Assembly (NCBI RefSeq): GCF_013033965.1
Contig: NZ_WQFE01000010.1
Coordinates: 147,129 to 211,128, forward strand
Direction: 5' to 3'
Origin: Ruegeria atlantica
GTDB lineage: Bacteria; Pseudomonadota; Alphaproteobacteria; Rhodobacterales; Rhodobacteraceae
DNA: 64,000 bases
Positions within the stretch are counted from its first letter, which is position 1; each line of letters begins with the position of its first letter. Positions 55,725 to 63,943 of this stretch are shown here, in pieces. A model generated the notes under the pieces. It was not told the origin of the DNA. It made no database searches and saw nothing but the letters and a program-made list of their open reading frames with translations. A program made the translations under genes and the position numbers.

Positions 55725-56435
55725 TTACTTCAGTCGTTGGACATAGGTGGCCCGATCCGGGTCGAACCATGTTTTTGAAAACTCAACGGGTTCGGGTCGC
55801 TCTGACCAACTGAACCGTTCGATGTACCCAACCGTTTCTCCGGCTGGTCTGGTGAAATCAGGGGGCGTCCAATCCGGCAACGTCCCGAGGGAAACCCTGT
55901 CTTCAGCACGCGTGATCCAGAACCCCAACTGGTGCTGGTAATACCGATAAAGCGAGTCGGACAGCAGCTGTCGATCAATCAAACCAGCAGACTCATCCAG
56001 CCAGATTTCTTCAACCGCGATAATTGTATCATTCAGGTAGCGCATTCGACGCACCCGCGAGCCCATGTCCGAAGCACCAAATCGCGGCAAATCTGCAGGC
56101 TTTTTCAGATGGTCTACTGACAGGATATCCGCCCGCGGCAACCCACCGCCTTCAGGCAGCTCCAGTCGGAACATTGCATAGACGCTGTTCTGCGTTCCGG
56201 TCTCGCGTACATAGTTGCCCGAACCCTGAATACGCTCCAGCATCCCCTTTTTCTCAAGCTCGGCGAGCGATTTTCGCAGAGTTCCGACTGATACTTTCAG
56301 TTCCGCGGCAAGGTCTCGTTCGGGCGGCAAGCGCTCGCCATCGATCAGGCGACCAGCAGCTATGTCGCGGATCAGAAGCTCGGCAATCTGAACGTAAACC
56401 GGCAGGGCGTTCGGGTTTCGGTTGGCTGACGACAT
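55725..56435 (-). CDS. GntR-family regulator, UTRA type
   Basis: A 236-residue regulator with a winged helix at about 8-75 (VYVQIAELLIRDIAAGRL; VSVGTLRKSLAELEKKGML, in outline) and a UTRA ligand domain at about 95-235 (ending ATYVQRLK). ATG 56435 is chosen because the upstream extension crosses the intergenic palindrome. It is divergent from the monooxygenase gene and upstream of the Gfo/Idh gene, so it likely responds to the island's substrate. Confidence 0.88.
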   Translation of the reverse strand: MSSANRNPNALPVYVQIAELLIRDIAAGRLIDGERLPPERDLAAELKVSVGTLRKSLAELEKKGMLERIQGSGNYVRETGTQNSVYAMFRLELPEGGGLPRADILSVDHLKKPADLPRFGASDMGSRVRRMRYLNDTIIAVEEIWLDESAGLIDRQLLSDSLYRYYQHQLGFWITRAEDRVSLGTLPDWTPPDFTRPAGETVGYIERFSWSERPEPVEFSKTWFDPDRATYVQRLK

Positions 56436-56475
56436 CTTTGGGCGCTTCACTCGGTCGCAGGAAAAATTGATACAC

Positions 56476-56493
56476 CATTGATCTACATCAATG
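56476..56493. promoter_or_regulatory. Inverted repeat, candidate GntR/UTRA operator
   Basis: CATTGATCTACATCAATG: perfect seven-base arms around CTAC, 40 bases upstream of the regulator ATG and 48 before the monooxygenase ATG. Confidence 0.6.
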
Positions 56494-56541
56494 TGATTGC
56501 TACGCAAGAGGAAAGTCACAGCCACGTGGAGAGCGAATCAG

Positions 56542-57696
56542 ATGACCATCGTCCCCATCACCTCACCCGATCTGAATGCGGCCGAGGTTTCGTGGTTTGC
56601 GGCGTTGTGTTCCGACGATTACCAGTTTCTTGGAATACCTGATGGCGATCTACGATCCAGCTGGGACCACTGCTCGGGCATCGTGAAAGAGGCCGAGGCG
56701 CAAGGGTTTAGAAACATCCTCTGCCCGTCGTCTTATCAGGTGGGTCAGGACACGCTGAGCTTTGTTGCGGGATGCGCACCGATCACCGAAAAGATCAACA
56801 TGCTGGCTGCTGTGCGCTGCGGTGAGATGCAACCCATCATGCTGGCCCGCACCATCGCAACGCTGGACCACATGCTGCAGGGGCGTTTGACGGTCAACAT
56901 CATCTCATCCGATTTCCCCGGAGAGAAAGCCGACAGCGCCTATCGCTATCAGCGTTCTCGCGAAGTGGTGGAGATACTGAAACAGGCATGGACGCAGGAT
57001 GAGATCAATCATGCGGGCGAAGTGTATAACTTCTCTGGGCTGACGACCGACCCGGCGAAGCCATATCAGACCGGCGGCCCACTGCTGTACTTTGGTGGTT
57101 ATTCCCCATCCGCTCTGGATCTGTGTGGCGAGCATTGCGACGTCTACCTGATGTGGCCCGAAACCAAGGATCAACTTGCCGAACGGATGAAAGCCGTCCA
57201 CGCGGTTGCCGAGAACTATAACCGCACACTCGATTACGGCCTACGCGTGCACATGATCGTCCGCGATACCGAGGCCGAAGCGCAGGAATACGCCGACTAC
57301 ATCGTCTCGAAACTGGATGACGAATACGGTCGCGCCATCCGTGAGCGAGCTTTGGATTCGACATCATTGGGCGTCGCGCATCAGGCCAAGAACCGCGATC
57401 TTGCGGATGAGTATGGCTATGTCGAACCCGGCCTTTGGACCGGCGTTGGCCGCGCGCGGTCCGGGTGCGGCGCCGCTCTGGTCGGATCGACCGATCAGGT
57501 TATGTCCAAGATCGAGGAATATCAAAAGATGGGCATTCGCGCCTTCATCTTCTCGGGATATCCCCACATGGACGAAGCCCGCCATTTTGGCAGCCGTGTT
57601 ATGCCTAAACTGAAAACCTGTTCCCTTCCCGAAGCCTACGGAAGGGTCCCTGCAAATACCCCGGCCACGCCGCTGGGCAATGGAGTTCGTCGCTGA
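56542..57696 (+). CDS. LLM-class FMNH2-dependent monooxygenase, SsuD/SmoC-like
   Basis: A 384-residue flavin monooxygenase of the alkanesulfonate type. Sulfonate-pocket features of SsuD are kept: R235 and H237 (LRVHMIVRD), R304/R306 in GVGRARSGCG, and SGYPH with Y340 and H342. Such enzymes need reduced FMN from a partner reductase, which is encoded two genes later. ATG 56542 is taken, with GGAGAG upstream; the earlier TTG 56497 would overlap the operator region. First gene of a coupled run: its TGA overlaps the next ATG by one base. The likely substrate is an organosulfonate, possibly sulfoquinovose; another sulfonate is possible. Confidence 0.85.
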   Translation: MTIVPITSPDLNAAEVSWFAALCSDDYQFLGIPDGDLRSSWDHCSGIVKEAEAQGFRNILCPSSYQVGQDTLSFVAGCAPITEKINMLAAVRCGEMQPIMLARTIATLDHMLQGRLTVNIISSDFPGEKADSAYRYQRSREVVEILKQAWTQDEINHAGEVYNFSGLTTDPAKPYQTGGPLLYFGGYSPSALDLCGEHCDVYLMWPETKDQLAERMKAVHAVAENYNRTLDYGLRVHMIVRDTEAEAQEYADYIVSKLDDEYGRAIRERALDSTSLGVAHQAKNRDLADEYGYVEPGLWTGVGRARSGCGAALVGSTDQVMSKIEEYQKMGIRAFIFSGYPHMDEARHFGSRVMPKLKTCSLPEAYGRVPANTPATPLGNGVRR

Positions 57697-58586
57697 TGCA
57701 ACGTGTGAAACTATCTGACTCGCTGGACATGAGCCGCATTGTGTACGGCATGTGGCGGCTGGGCGACGACGACGACACTTCGACGGGTCATGTCGAAGCC
57801 AAGATTCAGGCCTGTCTGGATCAGGGCATCACCACCTTCGATCAGGCCGATATCTATGGCGGCTACGCGGCCGAGGCTGTTCTCGGCAACGCCTTACGCG
57901 CAAATCCAGGCCTGCGTCAGCAGATGGAAATCGTCACCAAATGTGACATCGTCGCGCCGACGGGTCGGTATGCGGACGCCAAGTGCAAATACTATGACAC
58001 CTCACGCGCGCATATCCTGAAATCGGTTGAGACATCGCTGTCCGAAATGGCCATCGATCATATCGACCTGCTGCTGATTCACCGCCCCGATCCATTCATG
58101 GATCATCACGAAACAGGTGCCGCGCTGGACGAAGTTGTCGCTAGCGGCAAGGTCGGCGCAGTTGGCGTGTCGAATTTCCGCCCATGGGACTGGAGCTTGC
58201 TGCAATCGGCGATGAAAACCCAATTGGTGACCAACCAGATCGAGATTTCTCTGGGCGAAATCGGCCCCTTCACCAACGGTGATCTGGCGTTTCATCAGCA
58301 GCATGGCCAGCCGGTGATGGCGTGGTCACCCTTGGGTGGCGGGTTGCTGATGGCTGGAAACCCTCCGGTCGGGGTTGTAGCGGACGAAATCGCCGAGGAA
58401 TTCGGCGTGGATCGCGCCGCTGTGGCGGTGGCGTTTCTGCTGGCCCACCCTGCTGGCATTCTTCCGGTCTTGGGCACCAACAATCTGGACCGGATCAAGC
58501 GCATCTCTGACGCGCTGAAAGTCAACCTGGATCGCGAGAGCTGGTACCGCCTGTATGAGGCGGCACTGGGGCATGAGGTACCATGA
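57696..58586 (+). CDS. Aldo/keto reductase
   Basis: NAD(P)H-dependent TIM-barrel reductase of 296 residues. The AKR tetrad is D49, Y54 (FDQADIYGGY), K82 (VTKCD) and H129 (LLLIHRPDP). The C-terminal LPVLGTNNLDRIKRISDAL is the cofactor-binding end. Coupled on both sides: TGATG with the monooxygenase gene, ATGA with the flavin reductase gene. In the sulfoquinovose monooxygenase pathway a reductase in this place turns 6-oxoglucose to glucose, and this enzyme could do the same for the aldehyde left after desulfonation. Confidence 0.88.
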   Translation: MQRVKLSDSLDMSRIVYGMWRLGDDDDTSTGHVEAKIQACLDQGITTFDQADIYGGYAAEAVLGNALRANPGLRQQMEIVTKCDIVAPTGRYADAKCKYYDTSRAHILKSVETSLSEMAIDHIDLLLIHRPDPFMDHHETGAALDEVVASGKVGAVGVSNFRPWDWSLLQSAMKTQLVTNQIEISLGEIGPFTNGDLAFHQQHGQPVMAWSPLGGGLLMAGNPPVGVVADEIAEEFGVDRAAVAVAFLLAHPAGILPVLGTNNLDRIKRISDALKVNLDRESWYRLYEAALGHEVP

Positions 58587-59101
58587 TGAATGCAATCTCA
58601 AAGGACATGACCTACACATTCGTTCCCCACAGAGACGACACCCGAACCTTGCGCGACGCTTTTGGTCGTTTTGCCACCGGTGTCACCGTCGTCACCTGTG
58701 ACAGCACAGACGGGCCGGTCTGCATCACCGCCAACAGTTTCTCGTCCCTTTCGCTGGACCCACCACTTGTTATGTGGGCAGGCGATCGCAACTCGCGCAG
58801 GTTCCGTTATTTCCAAGAAGCACGGCATTTCAGTGTTCACGTCCTTTCAGCGGAACAGGCCGAGCTGTGCTTTGGATGCTCGAAAGACGCGTTTGCGCTT
58901 CAGGATATCGACCACGAGCGCTGTGAAAACGGAACCCCGCTGCTGCCCGATTGCCTAGCCCGTTTCGAATGTGAGCAACACGCTTATCACGACGCTGGCG
59001 ACCACGTTATCGTTATTGGAAAGGTCCTGCGTGCCAGTATGGCGGACGGAGACGCATTGACCTTCTACGCCGGAAAGCTCGGCCAATTCGCGCACCAGTA
59101 A
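58583..59101 (+). CDS. Flavin reductase (FMN), partner of the monooxygenase
   Basis: A 172-residue split-barrel flavin reductase (LRDAFGRFATGVTVVTC; ITANSFSSLSLDPPLVMW; HFSVHVLSAEQAELC). It supplies reduced FMN to two-component monooxygenases. Position two genes after the monooxygenase and the four-base overlap (ATGA) with the reductase gene indicate a dedicated partner. The first of two adjacent ATGs is used. Confidence 0.9.
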   Translation: MMNAISKDMTYTFVPHRDDTRTLRDAFGRFATGVTVVTCDSTDGPVCITANSFSSLSLDPPLVMWAGDRNSRRFRYFQEARHFSVHVLSAEQAELCFGCSKDAFALQDIDHERCENGTPLLPDCLARFECEQHAYHDAGDHVIVIGKVLRASMADGDALTFYAGKLGQFAHQ

Positions 59102-59153
59102 GCGCGGAATAACTGTCGCGGTGAAGGCCCGCGGCTGAAAAGGGAGGATCCGC

Positions 59154-59741
59154 ATGGGCGGATTGACATCGGTGCTTGCGCCGATCGCGTTTGTGAATGA
59201 AACCGTGCTGCGATTGGGCCGCGCGGTTGGTGTCGTTGCGATTGCGCTTATGGTGATCGCTATCCTGATTCAGGTGTTTTTCAGATACGTTCTGGGCAAC
59301 GCGCTGCCCTGGCCGGATGAGGCTGCGCGGTTCTGTATGTTGTGGATGACGGGCCTAATGGCCCCTACGGCATTTCGGCGTGGCGGGTTCGTCGCCATCG
59401 ACATGGTGCCCCTGATGTTGCCGCGTGGGATCGGGCAGACCCTGAATATCTTGCTTCTTTTGGTTTCGCTGGCCGTACTGCTGGTCGCCGTCAATATCGG
59501 TTGGTCCGAGGTGACCGGGTTTGGCGGCAAATTCGCGACAGCGGCGCTGTATCTGCCAACATCCTTTGGATTTGACGAGTGGTATCGCATCCCGCGCAGC
59601 TGGATGATGGCATCGCTGTTGGTTGGCGTCATCCTGCTGATTTCAGTCAATATCGAGCTGATCTTGCGCGCGATCGTGACGCTTCTGGGCGGCGGACATC
59701 TGTTGCCTGAAATTGCTGATGCACCTGTGGGGGCCGAATAA
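59154..59741 (+). CDS. TRAP transporter small permease (DctQ type)
   Basis: Four-span membrane protein of 195 residues (ALMVIAILIQVFFRYVLGNALPWPDEAARFCMLWMT in outline; the PWPDEAAR loop is typical of DctQ). A long loop between spans three and four (about 120-145) carries aromatic residues. GGAGG precedes ATG 59154. The stop abuts the DctM start codon with no gap. Confidence 0.92.
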   Translation: MGGLTSVLAPIAFVNETVLRLGRAVGVVAIALMVIAILIQVFFRYVLGNALPWPDEAARFCMLWMTGLMAPTAFRRGGFVAIDMVPLMLPRGIGQTLNILLLLVSLAVLLVAVNIGWSEVTGFGGKFATAALYLPTSFGFDEWYRIPRSWMMASLLVGVILLISVNIELILRAIVTLLGGGHLLPEIADAPVGAE

Positions 59742-61031
59742 ATGTTGATATGGTTCCTACCCACATTTCTGGTGTTCCTGCTGATCGGCCTGCCGGTCTT
59801 TTTCGCGTTGCTGGCCGCGCCCGGCATTCTGCTATGGCTTAACGGTCAGACCAACGACATCACGCTGCTCTATCGCAATGTCTATAACGGCATGGATAGC
59901 TTTCCGCTGATGGCGATCCCCTTCTTCATGCTGGCCGGAGAGCTGATGAACCGGGGCGGCATCACCCTGCGGCTGGTTGAATTCAGTCAGGCGCTGATGG
60001 GTCACTTTCGGGGCGGTCTGGCCCATGTGAACGTGCTCAGCTCGATCCTGTTTGCCGGGCTTTCGGGTTCGGCCGTGGCCGACACATCGGCGCTGGGGTC
60101 AATGCTGATCCCGGCGATGGAAAAACAGGGCTATACCCGCCGTTTTGCTGCCGCGATCACAGCGGCCAGTTCGGTGATCGGACCGATCATTCCACCCTCG
60201 GGCATCATGATCATCTACGCCTATGTCATGGGCGAAAGCGTTGCAGCGCTGTTCCTTGCGGGCATCGTGCCGGGCGTCATGGTGGGCGTTGGCCTGATGC
60301 TGATGATCAAGTTCATGGCGGACAAATACGACTTCCCTGTCGCCAGCCGAAAATACACCTGGGGAGAGCGGCGTCAGGCCAGCCTTAAAGCATTCTTCCC
60401 CCTGCTGACCCCGGTGATCATTCTGGGGGGTATTCTGGGCGGTATTTTCACACCGACCGAAGCTGCGGCGGTTGCTGTCGGCTACGCATTCCTCATCGGG
60501 TTCTTTGTCCTGCGCACGCTGACAATAAAAGAAGTGCCTGAAATTCTCAGCAATGCAGGTCTGACCTCGGCCGTCGTTTTGTTGCTGGTGGGTGCCGCGA
60601 TGGCGTTCAAGACAGTCGTCAGCCTAAGCCATGCGCCGGAACAACTGGCCCAATTGATCCTGAGCCTGTCGGAAAACCCGCTGATCCTGCTGTTCCTGAT
60701 CAACTTGCTGCTGTTCATAGTCGGCATGTTCCTTGATGCAGGCCCCGCGATTATCATCCTTGGTCCGATCTTGGCCCCAATCTTCACCAGCCTTGGCGTG
60801 GACCCGATCCACTTTGCCATCATCATGAGCGTTAACCTGACCGTTGGCCTTGCTACGCCGCCTATGGGGTTGGTCCTGTTTGTGGCCGCCGCCGTGTCGC
60901 GCGAAAAAGTTGAAACCATCGCCAAGGCAATCCTGCCATTCCTGGCCGTCGAAATCATCGTGATCTTTCTGATCACCTATGTCCCCGCATTATCAATGAC
61001 GATCCCACGCATAACGGGATTTGCAAACTGA
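59742..61031 (+). CDS. TRAP transporter large permease (DctM type)
   Basis: Twelve-span sodium-coupled permease of 429 residues. Landmarks are AIPFFMLAGELMNRGGIT, SSVIGPIIPPSGIMIIYA, FTPTEAAAVAV and LTVGLATPPMGLVLF. It directly follows the small permease with no intergenic base, so translation is coupled. Substrate specificity is set by the binding protein that follows. Confidence 0.94.
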   Translation: MLIWFLPTFLVFLLIGLPVFFALLAAPGILLWLNGQTNDITLLYRNVYNGMDSFPLMAIPFFMLAGELMNRGGITLRLVEFSQALMGHFRGGLAHVNVLSSILFAGLSGSAVADTSALGSMLIPAMEKQGYTRRFAAAITAASSVIGPIIPPSGIMIIYAYVMGESVAALFLAGIVPGVMVGVGLMLMIKFMADKYDFPVASRKYTWGERRQASLKAFFPLLTPVIILGGILGGIFTPTEAAAVAVGYAFLIGFFVLRTLTIKEVPEILSNAGLTSAVVLLLVGAAMAFKTVVSLSHAPEQLAQLILSLSENPLILLFLINLLLFIVGMFLDAGPAIIILGPILAPIFTSLGVDPIHFAIIMSVNLTVGLATPPMGLVLFVAAAVSREKVETIAKAILPFLAVEIIVIFLITYVPALSMTIPRITGFAN

Positions 61032-61055
61032 CTGAGTATCACAGGGAGGAAACGC

Positions 61056-62117
61056 ATGCTCGGAAGATTTATCAAAACAGCAGCCCTAGCGACATCGCTG
61101 GTTGCCGCGTCCGCCATCGCGGCTACTGCGGCTGACTATACGCTGCGCGCGACTGCAAACTCTAATGAAAACGATGAGGACTATGACGGTCTGATCGTTT
61201 TCAAGAACTTCGTCGAAGCTGCCTCGAACGGAGCGATCGAAGTCGAATTGTTCATTGGCACGCAGCTGTGTTCAAACGGCGCGGAATGCCTGCAGGGCGT
61301 GGCTGATGGCACCATCGACATCTACATCTCTACCTCGGGCGGTGCCTCGGGGATCTTCCCCTACGTTCAGGTCCTCGACCTGCCCTACCTGATGGCAGAT
61401 GACCGCGTGGCCGAGCGTGTACTATCAGGTGATTTCACCCGCACAATGCGCGAAATGGCGCTGGAAGATTCCGGCGGTGCGATCCGTCTGATGACCATCG
61501 GCAACACCGGCGGCTGGCGTAACTTCGCCAACACGCAGCGCCGCATTGCCGAACCCGCAGACATGGAAGGGCTGAAGATCCGCACCGTGGTCGCCGACCT
61601 GCCGCAGGAACTGGTCAAGGCGCTGGGTGCCTCGCCCACCCCGATCCCGTGGCCCGAACTTTTCACCAGCTTCCAGACCGGCGTTGTTGAAGGATCCAAG
61701 AACGGCATCACCGATATCATGGGCATGAAATTCCCGGATGCGGGTCTGCAATACGTCACGCTGGACGGCCACGCCTATATGGGTGCGCTGTGGTGGATGA
61801 ATAACGCCAAGTTCCAAGAGATGCCCGAAGATCTGCGCCGCGTAGTCGTCGACGGCTTCTACGCCCTGCAGCAGGCCACTTTTGCCTCGCCCAAGCGCAA
61901 GTCGATCCAGGCTTATGAAGATTTCGTTGCGGGTGGTGGTGACCTCTACGTCCCGACACCCGATCAGAAAGCCGCGTTCAAAGATGCGGCTACACCTGTT
62001 TACGAGTGGTTCCAGTCCAACGTGGCTCGCGGTGATGAGATTTTTGCCGCGCTGACCGAAGCCGTTTCGATCGCAGAAGGCGAGATCAATGCGTCGCGCG
62101 ATGCAGACCTGAACTAA
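61056..62117 (+). CDS. TRAP transporter substrate-binding protein (DctP type)
   Basis: Periplasmic binding protein of 353 residues with a signal peptide (MLGRFIKTAALATSLVAASA, cleavage near ATAAD). The DctP pattern is present: an early variable lobe, GLKIRTVVADLPQELVKALGASPTPIPWPELF in outline, with the ligand-binding Arg in KIRT, and TDIMGMKF. It follows dctM by 24 bases with GGGAGG. The position at the end of the monooxygenase run makes the island's substrate its likely ligand. Confidence 0.93.
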   Translation: MLGRFIKTAALATSLVAASAIAATAADYTLRATANSNENDEDYDGLIVFKNFVEAASNGAIEVELFIGTQLCSNGAECLQGVADGTIDIYISTSGGASGIFPYVQVLDLPYLMADDRVAERVLSGDFTRTMREMALEDSGGAIRLMTIGNTGGWRNFANTQRRIAEPADMEGLKIRTVVADLPQELVKALGASPTPIPWPELFTSFQTGVVEGSKNGITDIMGMKFPDAGLQYVTLDGHAYMGALWWMNNAKFQEMPEDLRRVVVDGFYALQQATFASPKRKSIQAYEDFVAGGGDLYVPTPDQKAAFKDAATPVYEWFQSNVARGDEIFAALTEAVSIAEGEINASRDADLN

Positions 62118-62125
62118 TCAATTGT

Positions 62126-62153
62126 GGGTCGGGCCTTGTGGCCCGGCCCTTTC
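62126..62153 (+). terminator. Rho-independent terminator after the TRAP genes
   Basis: Ten-base GC stem with one G-T pair (62126-62135 with 62140-62149) and tetraloop, followed by TTTC. It covers the end of the convergent Sel1 gene. Confidence 0.65.
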
Positions 62154-62622
62154 ACCGAAACGGGTACATCCACCCTTTGTAGTCGTTGACCAGAACATGC
62201 GCCCTTTCAATCTGCTCCGGCGACATTTTCTTGACCACTTCCTCAAGGCTGATCGCCGCGTCGGGATCGCCGCCAATGGCGCTGAGCGTGTACCACATGT
62301 AAGCCCGCACCAAATCAGGCGCGGGCATGCCAAGGCCCAGTTCATAATACCAGCCGACGCCGGATTGCGCCCCGGGATGACCTTTCATCGAGGCGCGCAG
62401 ATACCACTCAAACGCTCTTTCATAGTCCTGCTCAACTCCAAGTCCGAGACCATACATCACGCCGATCAGTTCCTCGGCCTCGGCGTTGCCAGAACGCGCG
62501 GCAGGCCAAAGTTCCTCGCGCGCAGCCGCGAACTCCCCGGCCTCCATCATATCGCGGGCCTGTTCCAACTCGGCCAGCGCCGGAGTCGCAAAAAGACAAA
62601 GGGCAAAAACATACTGACGCAT
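62152..62622 (-). CDS. Exported Sel1-repeat protein
   Basis: Periplasmic protein of 156 residues with a signal peptide (MRQYVFALCLFATPALA) and two Sel1-like helical repeats (about 50-120; GVMYGLGLGVEQDYERAFEWYLRA in outline, then VGWYYELGLGM). Such repeats bind proteins. ATG 62622 is chosen for the signal peptide; a longer reading to 62796 is antisense to the peroxidase gene. The ribosome site is distant. The start codon is three bases from that of the divergent peroxidase gene. Confidence 0.8.
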   Translation of the reverse strand: MRQYVFALCLFATPALAELEQARDMMEAGEFAAAREELWPAARSGNAEAEELIGVMYGLGLGVEQDYERAFEWYLRASMKGHPGAQSGVGWYYELGLGMPAPDLVRAYMWYTLSAIGGDPDAAISLEEVVKKMSPEQIERAHVLVNDYKGWMYPFR

Positions 62623-62625
62623 GGG

Positions 62626-63909
62626 GTGGCTGCTTTCCTCTGGGCCGGGGCGGCAATCGCGCAAGAACTTCCACGACCGCTGACAGATGACGATTTCCTG
62701 TCCTTTGATATGGAACAGGCCGCCATCGGTCATCAACTGTTTTACGACCCGATCCTGTCGGGCAATCAGAACATCGCCTGCGCCCATTGCCATCACCCCG
62801 ATTTTGGAACGTCGGACGGATTGTCATTGGGCATCGGCGAAGGCGGTGAGGGTCTGGGACCTGAGCGCACACCGGGCACCGGAGCCGACAAGATTCGAAA
62901 ACGTATCCCTCGAAATTCTCCGGGCCTTTGGAACCTTGGGGCGAAGGACCTTCACACCCTGTTCCACGATGGCCGCCTGAGTATTTCGGATGTTTATGGC
63001 AACGGCTTCAACTCGCCTGCGCAGGAATGGTTGCCCGAGGGGTTGAATTCCCTGCTGGCCGCGCAGGCGCTTTTCCCGCTGACTTCGCAGTTCGAAATGG
63101 CAGGTAACGTGGCCGAGAACCAGGTCACAGGCGCTGTACATGACCGGATCGATAAAGGCTGGCCGATCCTCGCCAAACGGGTGCGCACCAATCCGGATTA
63201 TGGCCCGGCCATCGTCGGAGCGTTTGATGAAATCGAAACGACCGAAGACATCTCGATCACCCAGATCGCCAATGCGCTTGCGGCATTCATGGCGGTCGAA
63301 TGGCGCAGCACTGACAGCCCGTTTGATCAGTATCTGGCCGGGGACACTTCCGCCCTAACACAGGACCAACAGAACGGCATGAGCCTATTTTATGGAAGGG
63401 CGCGATGCTCGGCCTGCCATTCCGGACCGCTCATGTCCGATCAGAAGTTTCACGCACTAGCACTGCCATCATTCGGACCGGGCCGGACAAGGCAATGGGA
63501 TCCCTACGTCCGCGATGTGGGCCGTATGGGCGAGAGCGACCGGCTAGAGGATGCCTATCGCTTTCGCACGCCGATGCTGCGTAACGTGGCCCTGACAGCT
63601 CCTTATGGCCACAACGGAGCATTTCCAGATCTGGAAAGCATGATCCGCCATCATCTGAATCCGCAGCAGAGCCTGTCGGAGTGGACCCGGGACATGGCGG
63701 ATTTGCCTGACGTGCCCTGGCTTCAGCATGCGGATTTTGTGGTGTGGGATGACAAGTTCGAAATGGAGCGTCAGCGCGCCAAAATCGACATTACTGCGGT
63801 AGAACTATCCGACGAGGAAATCCACAGCCTCGTCGCCTTTCTGCAATCTCTGACAGGGACAAGCGTGGAAAATCCGCCGTATGGCGTGCCTGAGGGGTTC
63901 ACCCCGTAA
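62626..63909 (+). CDS. Di-haem cytochrome c peroxidase/MauG family protein
   Basis: Exported protein of 427 residues. A short signal-like start (MAAFLWAGAAIAQ) is used from GTG 62626; it lacks a basic residue, and CTG 62614 (in frame, after a KNI run) is an alternative. The two haem motifs are C52-x-x-C55-H56 (CAHCH) and C261-x-x-C264-H265 (CSACH), as in bacterial di-haem peroxidases and MauG. No mau genes are present in the window. The upstream frame stays open far into the Sel1 gene but is antisense noise. Strong terminator follows. Confidence 0.88.
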   Translation: MAAFLWAGAAIAQELPRPLTDDDFLSFDMEQAAIGHQLFYDPILSGNQNIACAHCHHPDFGTSDGLSLGIGEGGEGLGPERTPGTGADKIRKRIPRNSPGLWNLGAKDLHTLFHDGRLSISDVYGNGFNSPAQEWLPEGLNSLLAAQALFPLTSQFEMAGNVAENQVTGAVHDRIDKGWPILAKRVRTNPDYGPAIVGAFDEIETTEDISITQIANALAAFMAVEWRSTDSPFDQYLAGDTSALTQDQQNGMSLFYGRARCSACHSGPLMSDQKFHALALPSFGPGRTRQWDPYVRDVGRMGESDRLEDAYRFRTPMLRNVALTAPYGHNGAFPDLESMIRHHLNPQQSLSEWTRDMADLPDVPWLQHADFVVWDDKFEMERQRAKIDITAVELSDEEIHSLVAFLQSLTGTSVENPPYGVPEGFTP

Positions 63910-63910
63910 G

Positions 63911-63940
63911 AAAAACCCCCGCTGTGGCGGGGGTTATTTT
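63911..63940. terminator. Bidirectional rho-independent terminator
   Basis: Seven-base perfect stem (63916-63922 with 63927-63933), tetraloop, TTATTTT on plus and five T on minus. Ends both the peroxidase gene and gcvP. Confidence 0.9.
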
Positions 63941-63943
63941 GTT

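Noticed and set aside
62122..62625. 168-codon N-terminal extension of the di-haem peroxidase
   Set aside because: It is antisense to the Sel1 gene; the haem protein's homologous part and signal-like segment begin near 62626.
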